The position numbers were made by a program, and so were the translations under genes. Shown here piece after piece: positions 28,694 through 36,840 of a stretch of 64,000 nucleotides of DNA; the stretch's first letter is position 1, and the number at the start of each line of letters is the position of its first letter. The stretch comes from Agrobacterium leguminum (GTDB lineage: Bacteria > Pseudomonadota > Alphaproteobacteria > Rhizobiales > Rhizobiaceae), in the NCBI RefSeq assembly GCF_015704895.1, contig NZ_JADQWB010000003.1, positions 186,001-250,000 on the forward strand. Direction: 5' to 3'. The notes beneath the pieces were generated by a model that did no database searches, was not told the DNA's origin, and saw only the letters and a program-made list of their open reading frames with translations.

Positions 28694-28709
28694 TCGCAAT
28701 CAATTGCGA
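28694..28709 (-). promoter_or_regulatory. Palindrome upstream of the threonine dehydratase-like gene
   Basis: TCGCAAT (28694-28700) and ATTGCGA (28703-28709) form an exact inverted repeat with a 2-nt centre, 41 nt upstream of the start codon. It could be an operator or part of the promoter. No matching regulator is known. Confidence 0.35.
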
Positions 28710-28718
28710 AACCGCCCG

Positions 28719-28750
28719 GAAAAGAAAAATCCCCGGACGTGGCCGGGGAT
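28719..28750 (-). terminator. Terminator of the sugar-acid dehydratase operon
   Basis: ATCCCCGG (28729-28736) pairs perfectly with CCGGGGAT (28743-28750) around a 6-nt loop. On the minus strand it is followed by TTTTTCTTTT. It lies 14 nt after the dehydratase stop. Confidence 0.92.
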
Positions 28751-28764
28751 TTTGTCCTATGCGA

Positions 28765-30549
28765 TCAATGATTGTGCCGGGGCATCTTCTCGGCAATCCG
28801 GCGGAAATCCGCGGCCCCTTCCAGAACCGCGCCATCCGAAAGCTGGGTCACCGACTGGCGGTAGATGCGTTGCCATGGCGTCGCATCCGCGGGAACAGCT
28901 GGAATGCCATCGGCCTTGCGGGCGGCAAGCTCCTCATCCGGCACCAGCGCATTGCACTCGCCCTCATTGAAATCGATGCGGATCACATCCCCCGTACGGA
29001 GCCATGCCAGCCCACCGCCGGCCGCACTTTCCGGCGAGGCGTTGAGGATGGAGGGGCTGTCTGCCGTTCCCGACTGCCGGCCGTCGCCGATCGTCGGCAG
29101 GCTGGTGATACCCTTTTTCAACAGCGCATCCGGTGGCTGCATGTTGACGACCTCTGCCGAACCCGGCCAGCCGAGCGGCCCAGCACCGCGAATAACGAGA
29201 ATGGTGCGCTCATCAATATCGAGGGACGGGTCGTTGATGCGGGCGTGATAGTCTTCCGAACCATCGAACACCACGCATTTGCCCTCGAAAATGCCCTCGC
29301 GGCCCGGCTCGCTCAGATAACGCTGGCGGAATTCCGCCGAGATCACGCTCGTCTTCATGATGGCGAAATCGAACAGATTGCCCTTGAGAACGAGGAAACC
29401 GGCCCGTTCCTTCAGCGGCCTGTCATAAGGCAGGATCACGTCGCGGTCGGTCGATTCCCGCCCTTCCAGATTTTCCGCCATGGTTTTGCCAGTCACGGTC
29501 GGACAGCTTCCGTCGAGCTTGCCCGCCTTCAGAAGCTCCCACATGATGGCGGGCGTGCCGCCGGCGCGGTGATATTTCTCACCCAGCCATTTGCCGGCTG
29601 GCTGGACATTGGCGATAAGCGGAATGTCGTAACCGTGGACCTGCCAGTCCTCCTCGCGAAGCTCCACACCCGCATGTTTGGCCATCGCTGCCAGATGCGG
29701 CTGGGCGTTGGTGGAACCGCCGATTGCCGAATTGACGCGGATCGCGTTCAGAAATGCCTCGCGCGTCATGATGTCCGAAGGCTTGATGTTCTCGACAACC
29801 AGCTCGACGGCACGGCGACCGGTGCGATAGGCCATCTGGCCGCGTTCACGGTAAGCGGCAGGGATCGCGCCGCAGCCGGTGAGCGACATGCCGAGCGCCT
29901 CCGCCATGGCATTCATGGTGGACGCGGTGCCCATGGTGTTGCAATGGCCAACGGAGGGCGCAGATTCCAGCGCCGCCTGCAAGAATTCCTCACGGGTGAT
30001 TTCGCCAGCGCCGTATTTGCGGCGCATGCGCCAGATGACCGTGCCGGAACCAACCAGATCGCCATCATGGTAGCCGTCGAGCATTGGCCCGCCGGACAAG
30101 ACGATGGCCGGAATATCCACCGTGCTTGCCGCCATCAGTGCCGAAGGCGTGGTCTTGTCGCAGCCCGTGGTCAGAACGACACCGTCGAGCGGATAACCGT
30201 AAAGCACTTCCACAAGGCTGAGATAGGCGAGATTACGGTCCAGCGCCGCCGTCGGGCGCTTGCAGTTTTCGAACATTGGATGGGTCGGAAACTCGATGGG
30301 AATGCCGCCCGCATCGCGGATGCCGTCCCGCACCCGCTTGACCAGTTCCACATGGACGCGGTTACAGGGCGTCAGGTCGCTGCCGCTCTGGGCGATGCCG
30401 ATGACCGGCTTGCCGGAACGCAGCTCTTCCGGCGTCACGCCGTAATTCATGAAGCGCTCCAGATAGAGCGCCGTCATGTCGAGATGGTCGGGATTGTCGA
30501 ACCAGTCCTGCGACCGCAGGCGGCGCATCGGTGTCTTCTCGTCGCTCAT
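28765..30549 (-). CDS. IlvD/Edd-family sugar-acid dehydratase, xylonate dehydratase-like
   Basis: This 594-residue [2Fe-2S] enzyme should dehydrate an aldonic acid to its 2-keto-3-deoxy form. Cluster ligands Cys62 (LTPCN), Cys130 (TTGCDKTTP) and Cys203 ([10 protein letters not shown]) are in the same register as in Caulobacter xylonate dehydratase. Long stretches such as [20 protein letters not shown] and LSGGPMLDG are almost identical to that enzyme from memory. The metal site and the SGGTSTD-type loop (here [10 protein letters not shown]) are intact. It is the last gene of a three-gene operon (9-nt gap to the reductase) ending in a strong terminator. With the XylX-like gene at 35124 it suggests pentonate use, but arabinonate, xylonate, lyxonate or fuconate cannot be told apart. 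Confidence 0.9.
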   Translation of the reverse strand: MSDEKTPMRRLRSQDWFDNPDHLDMTALYLERFMNYGVTPEELRSGKPVIGIAQSGSDLTPCNRVHVELVKRVRDGIRDAGGIPIEFPTHPMFENCKRPTAALDRNLAYLSLVEVLYGYPLDGVVLTTGCDKTTPSALMAASTVDIPAIVLSGGPMLDGYHDGDLVGSGTVIWRMRRKYGAGEITREEFLQAALESAPSVGHCNTMGTASTMNAMAEALGMSLTGCGAIPAAYRERGQMAYRTGRRAVELVVENIKPSDIMTREAFLNAIRVNSAIGGSTNAQPHLAAMAKHAGVELREEDWQVHGYDIPLIANVQPAGKWLGEKYHRAGGTPAIMWELLKAGKLDGSCPTVTGKTMAENLEGRESTDRDVILPYDRPLKERAGFLVLKGNLFDFAIMKTSVISAEFRQRYLSEPGREGIFEGKCVVFDGSEDYHARINDPSLDIDERTILVIRGAGPLGWPGSAEVVNMQPPDALLKKGITSLPTIGDGRQSGTADSPSILNASPESAAGGGLAWLRTGDVIRIDFNEGECNALVPDEELAARKADGIPAVPADATPWQRIYRQSVTQLSDGAVLEGAADFRRIAEKMPRHNH

Positions 30550-30558
30550 GAACCTGCC

Positions 30559-31461
30559 TCAGCCCTGTTCCCGGTTGTTCAGTTTTTCGAGGTAAAGCAG
30601 GATGCCGCTATGGTCGATATCGGCACCGCCATCACCAACGAAATCGTCAAATTCCCGCGTCACCTGCTGGGTAAGCGGCAGGTTGAGAGACAGATCCTTC
30701 GCTGTCGCCAGTACGCCGTTCAGATCCTTGAGCTGGAACTTGGAGGGACCGCCAGGTACGAAATTGCGCTTCACCATGCGGTCGCCATGCAGTTCCAGTA
30801 TCCGGCTTTCGGCAAAACCGCCGCGAATGGCGTTGCGGAACCCTTCACGCGATGCGCCGCCCGCTTCCACCAGCATCATCGCCTCGGCAACCGCGCCGAT
30901 GGTGATGGCGACGATCTGCTGGTTGGCGAGCTTGCAGAGCTGGCCAGCACCCGAGGGACCGACATAGGTGAGCCGGCCCATCGGCGCGAAAACATCCGCA
31001 AGGCCCGCAATCAGCGCCTCATCGCCACCCGCCATGATCGCAAGCGTACCTGCGGTCGCGCCCGGCACACCGCCGGAAACCGGCGCATCGACATGCTGAA
31101 TGCCCATCGCCGCTAGCCGGGAGGAATGTTCGCGCGCAATTGGCGGCGCAATCGAACTGCTGTCGATGACAACAGCACCCTTTTTCAGCGCTTCGGCCAC
31201 ACCCGCCTCGAACAGTACTTCGCCAACAGCCTTGCCGTCGCTCAGCATGGTGATGACGATATCGGCGCCTTTGGCGGCCTCCGCCGGCGATGCCGCGACG
31301 ACCGCGCCATCGGCAACCAGTGCCTCGGCCTTATCGACGCTGCGGTTCCAGACGGTGACCGAAAAGCCGGCGCCCAGCAGGCGCCGGGCCATCGGCCCGC
31401 CCATCAGGCCCGTGCCGATAAAGGCAACGGACCGCTTCTTCTCCTCCCCGTCGACACTCAT
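30559..31461 (-). CDS. 2-hydroxy-3-oxopropionate reductase-like NAD(P)-dependent dehydrogenase
   Basis: The 300-residue protein belongs to the beta-hydroxyacid dehydrogenase family (GarR, GlxR, HIBADH, LtnD). The Rossmann motif is FIGTGLMGGPMA (about 14-25), the substrate motif DAPVSGGVPGA (125-135), and the catalytic lysine is Lys177 in GQLCKLANQQIVA, with Asn180. That last segment resembles tartronate semialdehyde reductase more than hydroxyisobutyrate dehydrogenase. The reaction would be NAD(P)H-linked interconversion of a 3-carbon or 4-carbon hydroxy acid and its semialdehyde or keto form. Its ATG overlaps the stop of the preceding DenD-like gene (ATGA), so translation is likely coupled. 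Confidence 0.88.
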   Translation of the reverse strand: MSVDGEEKKRSVAFIGTGLMGGPMARRLLGAGFSVTVWNRSVDKAEALVADGAVVAASPAEAAKGADIVITMLSDGKAVGEVLFEAGVAEALKKGAVVIDSSSIAPPIAREHSSRLAAMGIQHVDAPVSGGVPGATAGTLAIMAGGDEALIAGLADVFAPMGRLTYVGPSGAGQLCKLANQQIVAITIGAVAEAMMLVEAGGASREGFRNAIRGGFAESRILELHGDRMVKRNFVPGGPSKFQLKDLNGVLATAKDLSLNLPLTQQVTREFDDFVGDGGADIDHSGILLYLEKLNNREQG

Positions 31462-32444
31462 TTCAGTGAACCTCCCAGTTCGTCCTCGATATGAACCTGA
31501 ATGATCTCTTCGAACGAGCTTTCAGCCGTAAAGCCGAGTTCGCGGGCACGCTTGGCTTCGAAACCGGGGGCCCAGCCTTCGCACATGCGCATGATCATCT
31601 CGTTCGGCTCGCGGCGAATAAGGGCAACGGCCTTTTCGCCAGCGACCTTGCGCAGCGCTTCGATCTGCTCGCCGACGGTGGCGCTGAGGCCTGGCATCGA
31701 CAGGTTGCGGCGCGGGCCGACCTTATCGACGTCAATCGTTGCGCCATGGATAAGGAAGCCGACGGCGGAACGTGGCGAAGCGTGCCAGTGGCGAATGCTT
31801 TCCGGCACCGGCAGAACCGCTTCCTGGCCGACCAGCGGCTCGCGTAGGATATTGGAGAAGAAGCCGGAGGCGGCCGCATTCGGCTTGCCGGGACGAATGC
31901 AGATGGTCGGCAGGCGAATGCCGATGCCGTCAAAGAAACCGCGACGGCTGTAGTCGGACAGCAGCAATTCGCAGATCGCCTTCTGCGTACCATAGCTGGT
32001 CAGCGGCGTGGTGTGGAACTCGTCCGGGATCGGATAGGGAAGCGGCGCACCGAAAACGGCGATGGACGAGGTGAAGACCACGCGCGGCTTGTAACCATCC
32101 TTGCCATTGGCAATGCGGATGGCATCGAAGAGATAACGCGTACCGTCGAGATTGATGCGGTAGCCCTTGTCGAAATCGAGTTCGGCTTCACCGGAGACGA
32201 TGGCAGCGAGGTGAAAAATGGCATCGGGACGGGCTTCAACCAGCTTTTCGGCCTCACCCGGCGCGGAGAGATCGGCGGCACGCGCATCGACTGTACCGGA
32301 AAAACCGGAGGGCGCTTCGGGCTGGAACACGTCGATAAGCGTGAACTTGTCGATCGGCTTGCCGCCCAGCGATCCATCCTTGACGAGACGCTGCGTCAGC
32401 TTGCGGCCAACCATGCCTGCGGCGCCGATGATTGCGATATGCAT
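31458..32444 (-). CDS. NAD-dependent dehydrogenase of the short-chain/epimerase family, DenD-like
   Basis: The 328-residue protein has the extended-SDR glycine motif IGAAGMVGRKL (6-16), TSS at 125-127, and the catalytic pair Tyr151 and Lys155 (SYGTQKAICE). From memory it is closest to D-erythronate dehydrogenase (DenD), which oxidises the C2 hydroxyl of a sugar acid. The start at 32444 (MHIAIIGAAG) has a strong AGAGGAGGA ribosome site; an upstream in-frame ATG at 32495 lacks one. It is the promoter-proximal gene of the dehydratase operon and faces the FAD-linked dehydrogenase across a 198-bp gap with an operator-like box. No DUF1537 kinase, the usual erythronate-pathway partner of DenD, is nearby, so the substrate may differ. 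Confidence 0.87.
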   Translation of the reverse strand: MHIAIIGAAGMVGRKLTQRLVKDGSLGGKPIDKFTLIDVFQPEAPSGFSGTVDARAADLSAPGEAEKLVEARPDAIFHLAAIVSGEAELDFDKGYRINLDGTRYLFDAIRIANGKDGYKPRVVFTSSIAVFGAPLPYPIPDEFHTTPLTSYGTQKAICELLLSDYSRRGFFDGIGIRLPTICIRPGKPNAAASGFFSNILREPLVGQEAVLPVPESIRHWHASPRSAVGFLIHGATIDVDKVGPRRNLSMPGLSATVGEQIEALRKVAGEKAVALIRREPNEMIMRMCEGWAPGFEAKRARELGFTAESSFEEIIQVHIEDELGGSLK

Positions 32445-32524
32445 GTCTTCCTCCTCTTTGTCCCGGCCATTCTCCCGGGACCGAAAAAACATCATCGGCC
32501 AGTCGCCGATAAATTAGCTTGTAA

Positions 32525-32539
32525 GGTTGTCTGATAACC
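32525..32539. promoter_or_regulatory. Operator-like box 1 for the FadR-type regulator
   Basis: GGTTGTCTGATAACC lies in the divergent gap; the wider arms TAAGGTT (32522-32528) and AACCTTA (32536-32542) form an exact inverted repeat. It is about 80 nt from one start codon and 100 nt from the other. It agrees at 12 of 15 positions with a box upstream of the transporter operon at 35057. TTGT-N3-ATAA is typical of FadR-subfamily GntR sites. Binding by the regulator at 34206 is inferred. Confidence 0.55.
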
Positions 32540-32642
32540 TTATATGATCGGATTGAAAATAGTATTTTTTCACAAACCGGCAAAAGCAAGGGCGAAAGAG
32601 CCCTGTCCGGAAATTTAGGGCGGATTGGACGGAGAGGGTGGA

Positions 32643-34088
32643 ATGACGATCGTGAGCGAAACCGATATCGAGGAATTGCGGTTCTCGTTGAAGAACAGGC
32701 TCGGCGAGGCTTTGCTGCTGACATCGCAGGAAGACATGCTGCGCTATTGCCGCGACTGGCACGGCGACGTCACCAGCTCGGCCGTGGCCGTCATCCGCCC
32801 CCGGTCGACCAAGGAAGTCTCCGACACGGTTCGCGCCTGCGCGGAACTCGGCCTCGCCATCATCCCCCAGGGCGGCAACACCGGACTGGTGCTCGGTGGC
32901 ATTCCCGATGCCCCCAAGCATCAGGTCGTATTGAGCCTCGAGCGCATGAACGCCATCCGCACCATCGATAGCGACGATTTTTCCGCCGTCGTGGAAGCCG
33001 GCTGCATTCTCTCGGAATTCAAGGATGCGGTTCAGGACAAGGGCATGTTTTTCCCTCTGTCGCTCGGCGCACAGGGCAGCTGCCGCATCGGCGGCAACGT
33101 CTCCACCAATGCCGGCGGCATCAATGTCCTGCGCTACGGCATGACCCGCGAACTGGTGCTGGGTCTGGAAGTGGTCCTGCCTGATGGCACCATCTGGAAC
33201 GGGCTGTCGACGCTGCGCAAGGATAATCGCGGCATCGATCTGAAGCAGCTCTTCATCGGCGCGGAAGGAACGCTCGGCATCATAACCGCCGTTGCCGTCA
33301 AGCTTTACCCCAATCCCGAACATGTCGAGACGGCGCTGCTCGGCCTCAATTCGCTTGATGACGCCATCAAGCTTTACCGCCGCGCACGCCGCGAATGCTG
33401 CGACCTGATGTCCGCCTTCGAATTCATGCCGCCTGTCGCCTTCACACTGGCGATTGAAGCTATCCCCGATCTCAAGATGCCGATCGCCGGCGATTATCCG
33501 GCCTATGTGCTGATGGAAATTTCCGGCTCGGGCCTGGTGGATACCGCCGACCTGATGGGACGCTTCCTCGAGGGCGTCATGGAAGACGGTCTGGTGCTGG
33601 ATGGCGTCATCGCCTCCTCGCGCGCGCAGGCGCAATCGCTATGGCTCTTCCGTGAGGGCATGAACGAAGGCCAGGCGCTGCGCGGCGCGCATATGCGTAC
33701 CGACATTTCCGTACCTTTGTCGAAACTCGCGGCCTTCGTGGCCGAAGCCGAGGCGGAACTGGCAGAAAAACTGCCGGAGTGCCTCGCGGTTTCCTATGGC
33801 CACGTTGGAGACGGCAACGTCCACCTCAACGTGCTGCCGCCGAACGGTTCGACGCCGGAAGAGCGCGAGGCCCTCATCTACAAGTCCAAGACACTCGTTA
33901 ATGAGGTCCTCGACCGCTACGTCGGCAGCATCAGCGCCGAGCACGGCATCGGTCGTCTGAAACGCTCCGATTTCGAGAGCCGGCTATCCGACGTGCAGCG
34001 CCGGATGATCACCGGCCTGAAAAACACCTTCGACCCTGATTTGCGGATGAATCCCGGTTGCCAGATAACCCTGCAACCGGATAGCTAA
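32643..34088 (+). CDS. FAD-linked D-2-hydroxyacid dehydrogenase
   Basis: The 481-residue protein has an N-terminal PCMH-type FAD-binding domain (about 45-225; VIRPRSTKEV, PQGGNTGLVLGG, GSCRIGGNVSTNAGG) and a C-terminal FAD-oxidase cap with GHVGDGNVHLNV and SAEHGIGRLKR. These are the hallmarks of the D-2-hydroxyglutarate/D-lactate dehydrogenase group rather than GlcD. Such enzymes oxidise a D-2-hydroxy acid and pass electrons to the respiratory chain. ATG at 32643 follows GGAGAGGGTGG. The gene heads the rightward arm of the sugar-acid island and may oxidise an aldonate or a 2-hydroxy breakdown product. The substrate is unproven. Confidence 0.9.
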   Translation: MTIVSETDIEELRFSLKNRLGEALLLTSQEDMLRYCRDWHGDVTSSAVAVIRPRSTKEVSDTVRACAELGLAIIPQGGNTGLVLGGIPDAPKHQVVLSLERMNAIRTIDSDDFSAVVEAGCILSEFKDAVQDKGMFFPLSLGAQGSCRIGGNVSTNAGGINVLRYGMTRELVLGLEVVLPDGTIWNGLSTLRKDNRGIDLKQLFIGAEGTLGIITAVAVKLYPNPEHVETALLGLNSLDDAIKLYRRARRECCDLMSAFEFMPPVAFTLAIEAIPDLKMPIAGDYPAYVLMEISGSGLVDTADLMGRFLEGVMEDGLVLDGVIASSRAQAQSLWLFREGMNEGQALRGAHMRTDISVPLSKLAAFVAEAEAELAEKLPECLAVSYGHVGDGNVHLNVLPPNGSTPEEREALIYKSKTLVNEVLDRYVGSISAEHGIGRLKRSDFESRLSDVQRRMITGLKNTFDPDLRMNPGCQITLQPDS

Positions 34089-34099
34089 TCGAGGAACGG

Positions 34100-34126
34100 C
34101 AAAGGCGGCTGAAAACGCCGCCTTTG
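34100..34126 (+). terminator. Hairpin between the FAD dehydrogenase and regulator genes
   Basis: CAAAGGCGGC (34100-34109) pairs exactly with GCCGCCTTTG (34117-34126) around a 7-nt loop. Only TTTG, within the stem, resembles a T run, so termination may be partial; it could reduce read-through into the regulator gene. Confidence 0.45.
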
Positions 34127-34205
34127 AAAACCCCGCTGATGGCGAAGGAGGAAGTCGCCTGCCGCGGGAAAACGAACCAATCGTTTCTGTGGAACGGGAG
34201 CAACC

Positions 34206-34922
34206 ATGACGCTGGAGTTCAATCAGATACATCGCAACGACCATCTGCCCGGCCGTATCGCCGCGGAGATTGCGCGCGAAATCAATGATTCGAAGCTCGG
34301 ACCGGGTGACAGGCTGCCGACCGAACATGTTCTGGCAAAAACCTTCGGCGTCAGCCGTTCGGTCATCCGCGAAGCGATCGCACAATTGCGCAACGAGGGT
34401 TTTGTCGAAACCCGACAGGGTGTCGGCGCATTCGTCACCGATCCCCGGCAACGACTATCCATCCGCATCGAGCGGTCGCGGCTGAACGACCCGGAAAATT
34501 TCCGCGATCTTTTTCAGCTTCGCATGCCGCTGGAAATAGAGGCGGCGGGGCTGGCCGCATTGCACCGCAGCCCGCAGCAGCTGACGCGGCTGGCGGCAGC
34601 TTTGGAAAAGATGAAAACCGCCGATGACTGGTCGACGGAAGGCGTTGCCGCCGATCTCGACTTCCACCGCATTCTGGCGGAAGCGACTGAGAACGAATAT
34701 TTCCTGATGTTCCTCGGCTTCATCGCAGAACGCATCAGCTCCGCCATCAACATCGCTTTCTCCCGCGCGGTTTTTGGTGAAATTCTCGAGGTGACGATCG
34801 CCGAACATGTGGCAATCTACGAAGCCGTCGAGAAGGCCGATGCCACTGCCGCCAAGAACGCCATGCGCAAGCATCTGATCGGCGCAGCCAGCCGGGTCAA
34901 TCTCGAACTGGATATCTTCTGA
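34206..34922 (+). CDS. GntR-family (FadR subfamily) transcriptional regulator
   Basis: The 238-residue protein has an N-terminal winged helix (about residues 14-80; DRLPTEHVLAKTFGVSRSVI and TRQGVGAF) and an all-helical FCD ligand domain (about 95-230) with metal-type His residues in LDFHRILAEAT and IAEHVAIYEAV. FadR-subfamily members usually repress acid-sugar or organic-acid catabolism and release DNA on binding a carboxylated intermediate. It lies inside the sugar-acid island between the dehydrogenase and the transporter operon. Two near-identical boxes flank the region it would control. Its effector is unknown. Confidence 0.92.
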   Translation: MTLEFNQIHRNDHLPGRIAAEIAREINDSKLGPGDRLPTEHVLAKTFGVSRSVIREAIAQLRNEGFVETRQGVGAFVTDPRQRLSIRIERSRLNDPENFRDLFQLRMPLEIEAAGLAALHRSPQQLTRLAAALEKMKTADDWSTEGVAADLDFHRILAEATENEYFLMFLGFIAERISSAINIAFSRAVFGEILEVTIAEHVAIYEAVEKADATAAKNAMRKHLIGAASRVNLELDIF

Positions 34923-35056
34923 GCAGCAAATGAGCACGCCGGCAAAGCTATAGGACAGGTTTACGGCTTTCCGGGAATTGAGACGCGAAACACGATAATT
35001 TTGTCGGCAAGGCCGCTAGACTCGTAACAAAAGTCATACTAAGAAGAATGGGATTA

Positions 35057-35071
35057 GGTTGTCAGACATCC
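35057..35071 (+). promoter_or_regulatory. Operator-like box 2 upstream of the transporter operon
   Basis: GGTTGTCAGACATCC shares 12 of 15 bases with the box at 32525, including the first seven. The slightly wider inverted repeat TTGTC (35059-35063) and GACAA (35073-35077) surrounds it. It lies 53 nt before the ATG of the XylX-like gene, a good place for repression. Confidence 0.5.
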
Positions 35072-35123
35072 AGACAATAAGACCGCAGGAGGCGGCCTGT
35101 CGGGTGCTGAAGGGGAGGACTAC

Positions 35124-36284
35124 ATGACCGGTACAAGGTCCATCGACGCTACCGCAATTTTGCCTGAAGATTTCGAAAACGCGCTGCTCGTCGGCCGCGT
35201 CTGGTCGAAAAGCGAAGGCGGCCCCTGCCCCGTCCTGCTGAAGGGCGGCGTACTTTATGACCTCACTTCGATTTCCCCTACCATGTCCGAACTTCTGGAG
35301 AAGACCGATCTGCTGGAGCGGCTCGCCGACACTGGCACTTTCGTCGCACTCGGCGCACTGGAAGCTTTTCTGGACGGTTCCGCCGGCGAGCTCCTTGCCC
35401 CCAACGACATTCAGGCCGTCAAGGCCGCCGGCGTCACCTTCGCCGACAGCATGCTGGAACGCGTGATCGAAGAGCAGGCCAAGGGCGACCCGCTGCGTGC
35501 GCAAGAAATTCGCGGACGGCTGGCGCCGGTTCTCGGCGACAATCTCAAGGGACTTGAGGCCGGCTCCGAAAAAGCGGCCGAAGTGAAGAAACTGCTCCAG
35601 GAAATGGGCCTCTGGTCACAATATCTGGAAGTGGGCATCGGCCCGGATGCGGAGATATTCTCCAAGGCGCAGGCCATGGCTTCCGTCGGCTGCGGCGCGC
35701 TGATCGGCGTTCACCCGAAATCGCAATGGAACAACCCGGAACCGGAAGTGGTGCTTGCCATCGCTTCCGACGGCCGCATCGTTGGCGCAACACTCGGCAA
35801 CGACGTCAACCTGCGCGACTTTGAAGGCCGCTCTGCCCTGCTGCTCAGCAAGGCGAAGGACAACAACGCTTCCTGCGCCATCGGCCCTTTCATCCGCCTG
35901 TTTGACGGCAATTTCACCATTGAAGATGTGAAGAAGTCGCAGATATCGCTTCTGGTCGAAGGCGAAGACGGTTTCACCATGACGGGCGTCAGCCCCATGG
36001 AAGCGATCAGCCGCACGCCGGAAAACCTCGCTTCGCAGCTCTTGAACCGTAACCACCAATATCCTGATGGCGCCGTCTTTTTCCTTGGCACGATGTTCGC
36101 GCCGGTGAAGGATCGCCATGGCCCAGGCCTCGGTTTCACCCATTCAAAGGGTGACCGTGTCGAAATCTCCACGCCCAAGCTCGGTAAGCTGATCAACTGG
36201 GTCACCACGACCGACGAATGCCCGGAATGGACATTCGGCACCGCGGCCCTCATGCGCAACCTGGCGAAACGAGGGCTGCTCTAG
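35124..36284 (+). CDS. Fumarylacetoacetate hydrolase-fold 2-keto-3-deoxyaldonate dehydratase, XylX-like
   Basis: The 386-residue protein has the FAH fold in its C-terminal two thirds, with metal ligands Glu206 and Glu208 (NNPEPEVV) and Asp227 (GNDVNLRDFEGRSALL). Length and many blocks, such as SKAKDNNASCAIGP and GLWSQYLEVGIGPDAEIF, match Caulobacter XylX, which turns 2-keto-3-deoxy-D-xylonate into alpha-ketoglutarate semialdehyde. It starts 5 nt after a strong GGGGAGG site and is the first gene of an operon with the TRAP transporter (21 nt to dctQ). The next Weimberg enzyme, the semialdehyde dehydrogenase, is not in the window. Function as a pentonate-pathway dehydratase is inferred. Confidence 0.88.
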   Translation: MTGTRSIDATAILPEDFENALLVGRVWSKSEGGPCPVLLKGGVLYDLTSISPTMSELLEKTDLLERLADTGTFVALGALEAFLDGSAGELLAPNDIQAVKAAGVTFADSMLERVIEEQAKGDPLRAQEIRGRLAPVLGDNLKGLEAGSEKAAEVKKLLQEMGLWSQYLEVGIGPDAEIFSKAQAMASVGCGALIGVHPKSQWNNPEPEVVLAIASDGRIVGATLGNDVNLRDFEGRSALLLSKAKDNNASCAIGPFIRLFDGNFTIEDVKKSQISLLVEGEDGFTMTGVSPMEAISRTPENLASQLLNRNHQYPDGAVFFLGTMFAPVKDRHGPGLGFTHSKGDRVEISTPKLGKLINWVTTTDECPEWTFGTAALMRNLAKRGLL

Positions 36285-36305
36285 ATATTTCTTCGGGAGG
36301 GGAAA

Positions 36306-36836
36306 ATGCAAAAGACCATCAATCTCTTTTACCGGATTCTCGAAATCATTCTCGTCCTGCTGCTCGCCGGCATGTCGATCATGGTCTTCGTCAACGTCGT
36401 CATGCGTTATACGATGAACTCCGGCATCAACATCTCGGAAGAACTGTCGCGTTATTTCTTCGTGTGGCTGACCTTCATCGGCGCCGTGTTGACCTTCCGT
36501 GAGAACAGCCACATGGGCATCGAAACGCTCGTGATGTTTCTGTCCCGTCGCGCCCGCATCGTCTGCATGATCGTGTCGAACATCATCATTCTGGCCTGTT
36601 CCGCCATCTTCTTCTGGGGCACCTGGAAGCAGTCCGGCATCAACGCCAGCATGCATGCGCCCGTCACCAAGCTTTCGATGATCTGGGTCTATGGCGTCGG
36701 CATGTTCACCGGCGGCCTGATGTTCATCATCGCACTGGAACGCCTGTACCGTTACTTGACGGGCGGCGTGACAGAAGACGAAATCGCCCAGTTCGCGGGC
36801 GAGAATCTGACGATCGAACAGCTTTCGGAGCGCTGA
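36306..36836 (+). CDS. TRAP transporter small permease (DctQ)
   Basis: The 176-residue protein has four hydrophobic helices (about 12-35, 47-65, 87-110, 128-150) and the DctQ-type N-terminal region with the RYTMNSGINISEELSRYFFV segment. It forms the small membrane subunit that joins the large permease in a sodium-driven uptake system. It sits 21 nt downstream of the XylX-like gene and 4 nt before the large permease gene, so the four genes are an operon. Confidence 0.92.
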   Translation: MQKTINLFYRILEIILVLLLAGMSIMVFVNVVMRYTMNSGINISEELSRYFFVWLTFIGAVLTFRENSHMGIETLVMFLSRRARIVCMIVSNIIILACSAIFFWGTWKQSGINASMHAPVTKLSMIWVYGVGMFTGGLMFIIALERLYRYLTGGVTEDEIAQFAGENLTIEQLSER

Positions 36837-36840
36837 TACC

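Noticed and set aside
28759..31116. 785-residue frame opposite the dehydratase operon
   Set aside because: It crosses two convincing genes with coupled ATGA overlap; antisense shadow.
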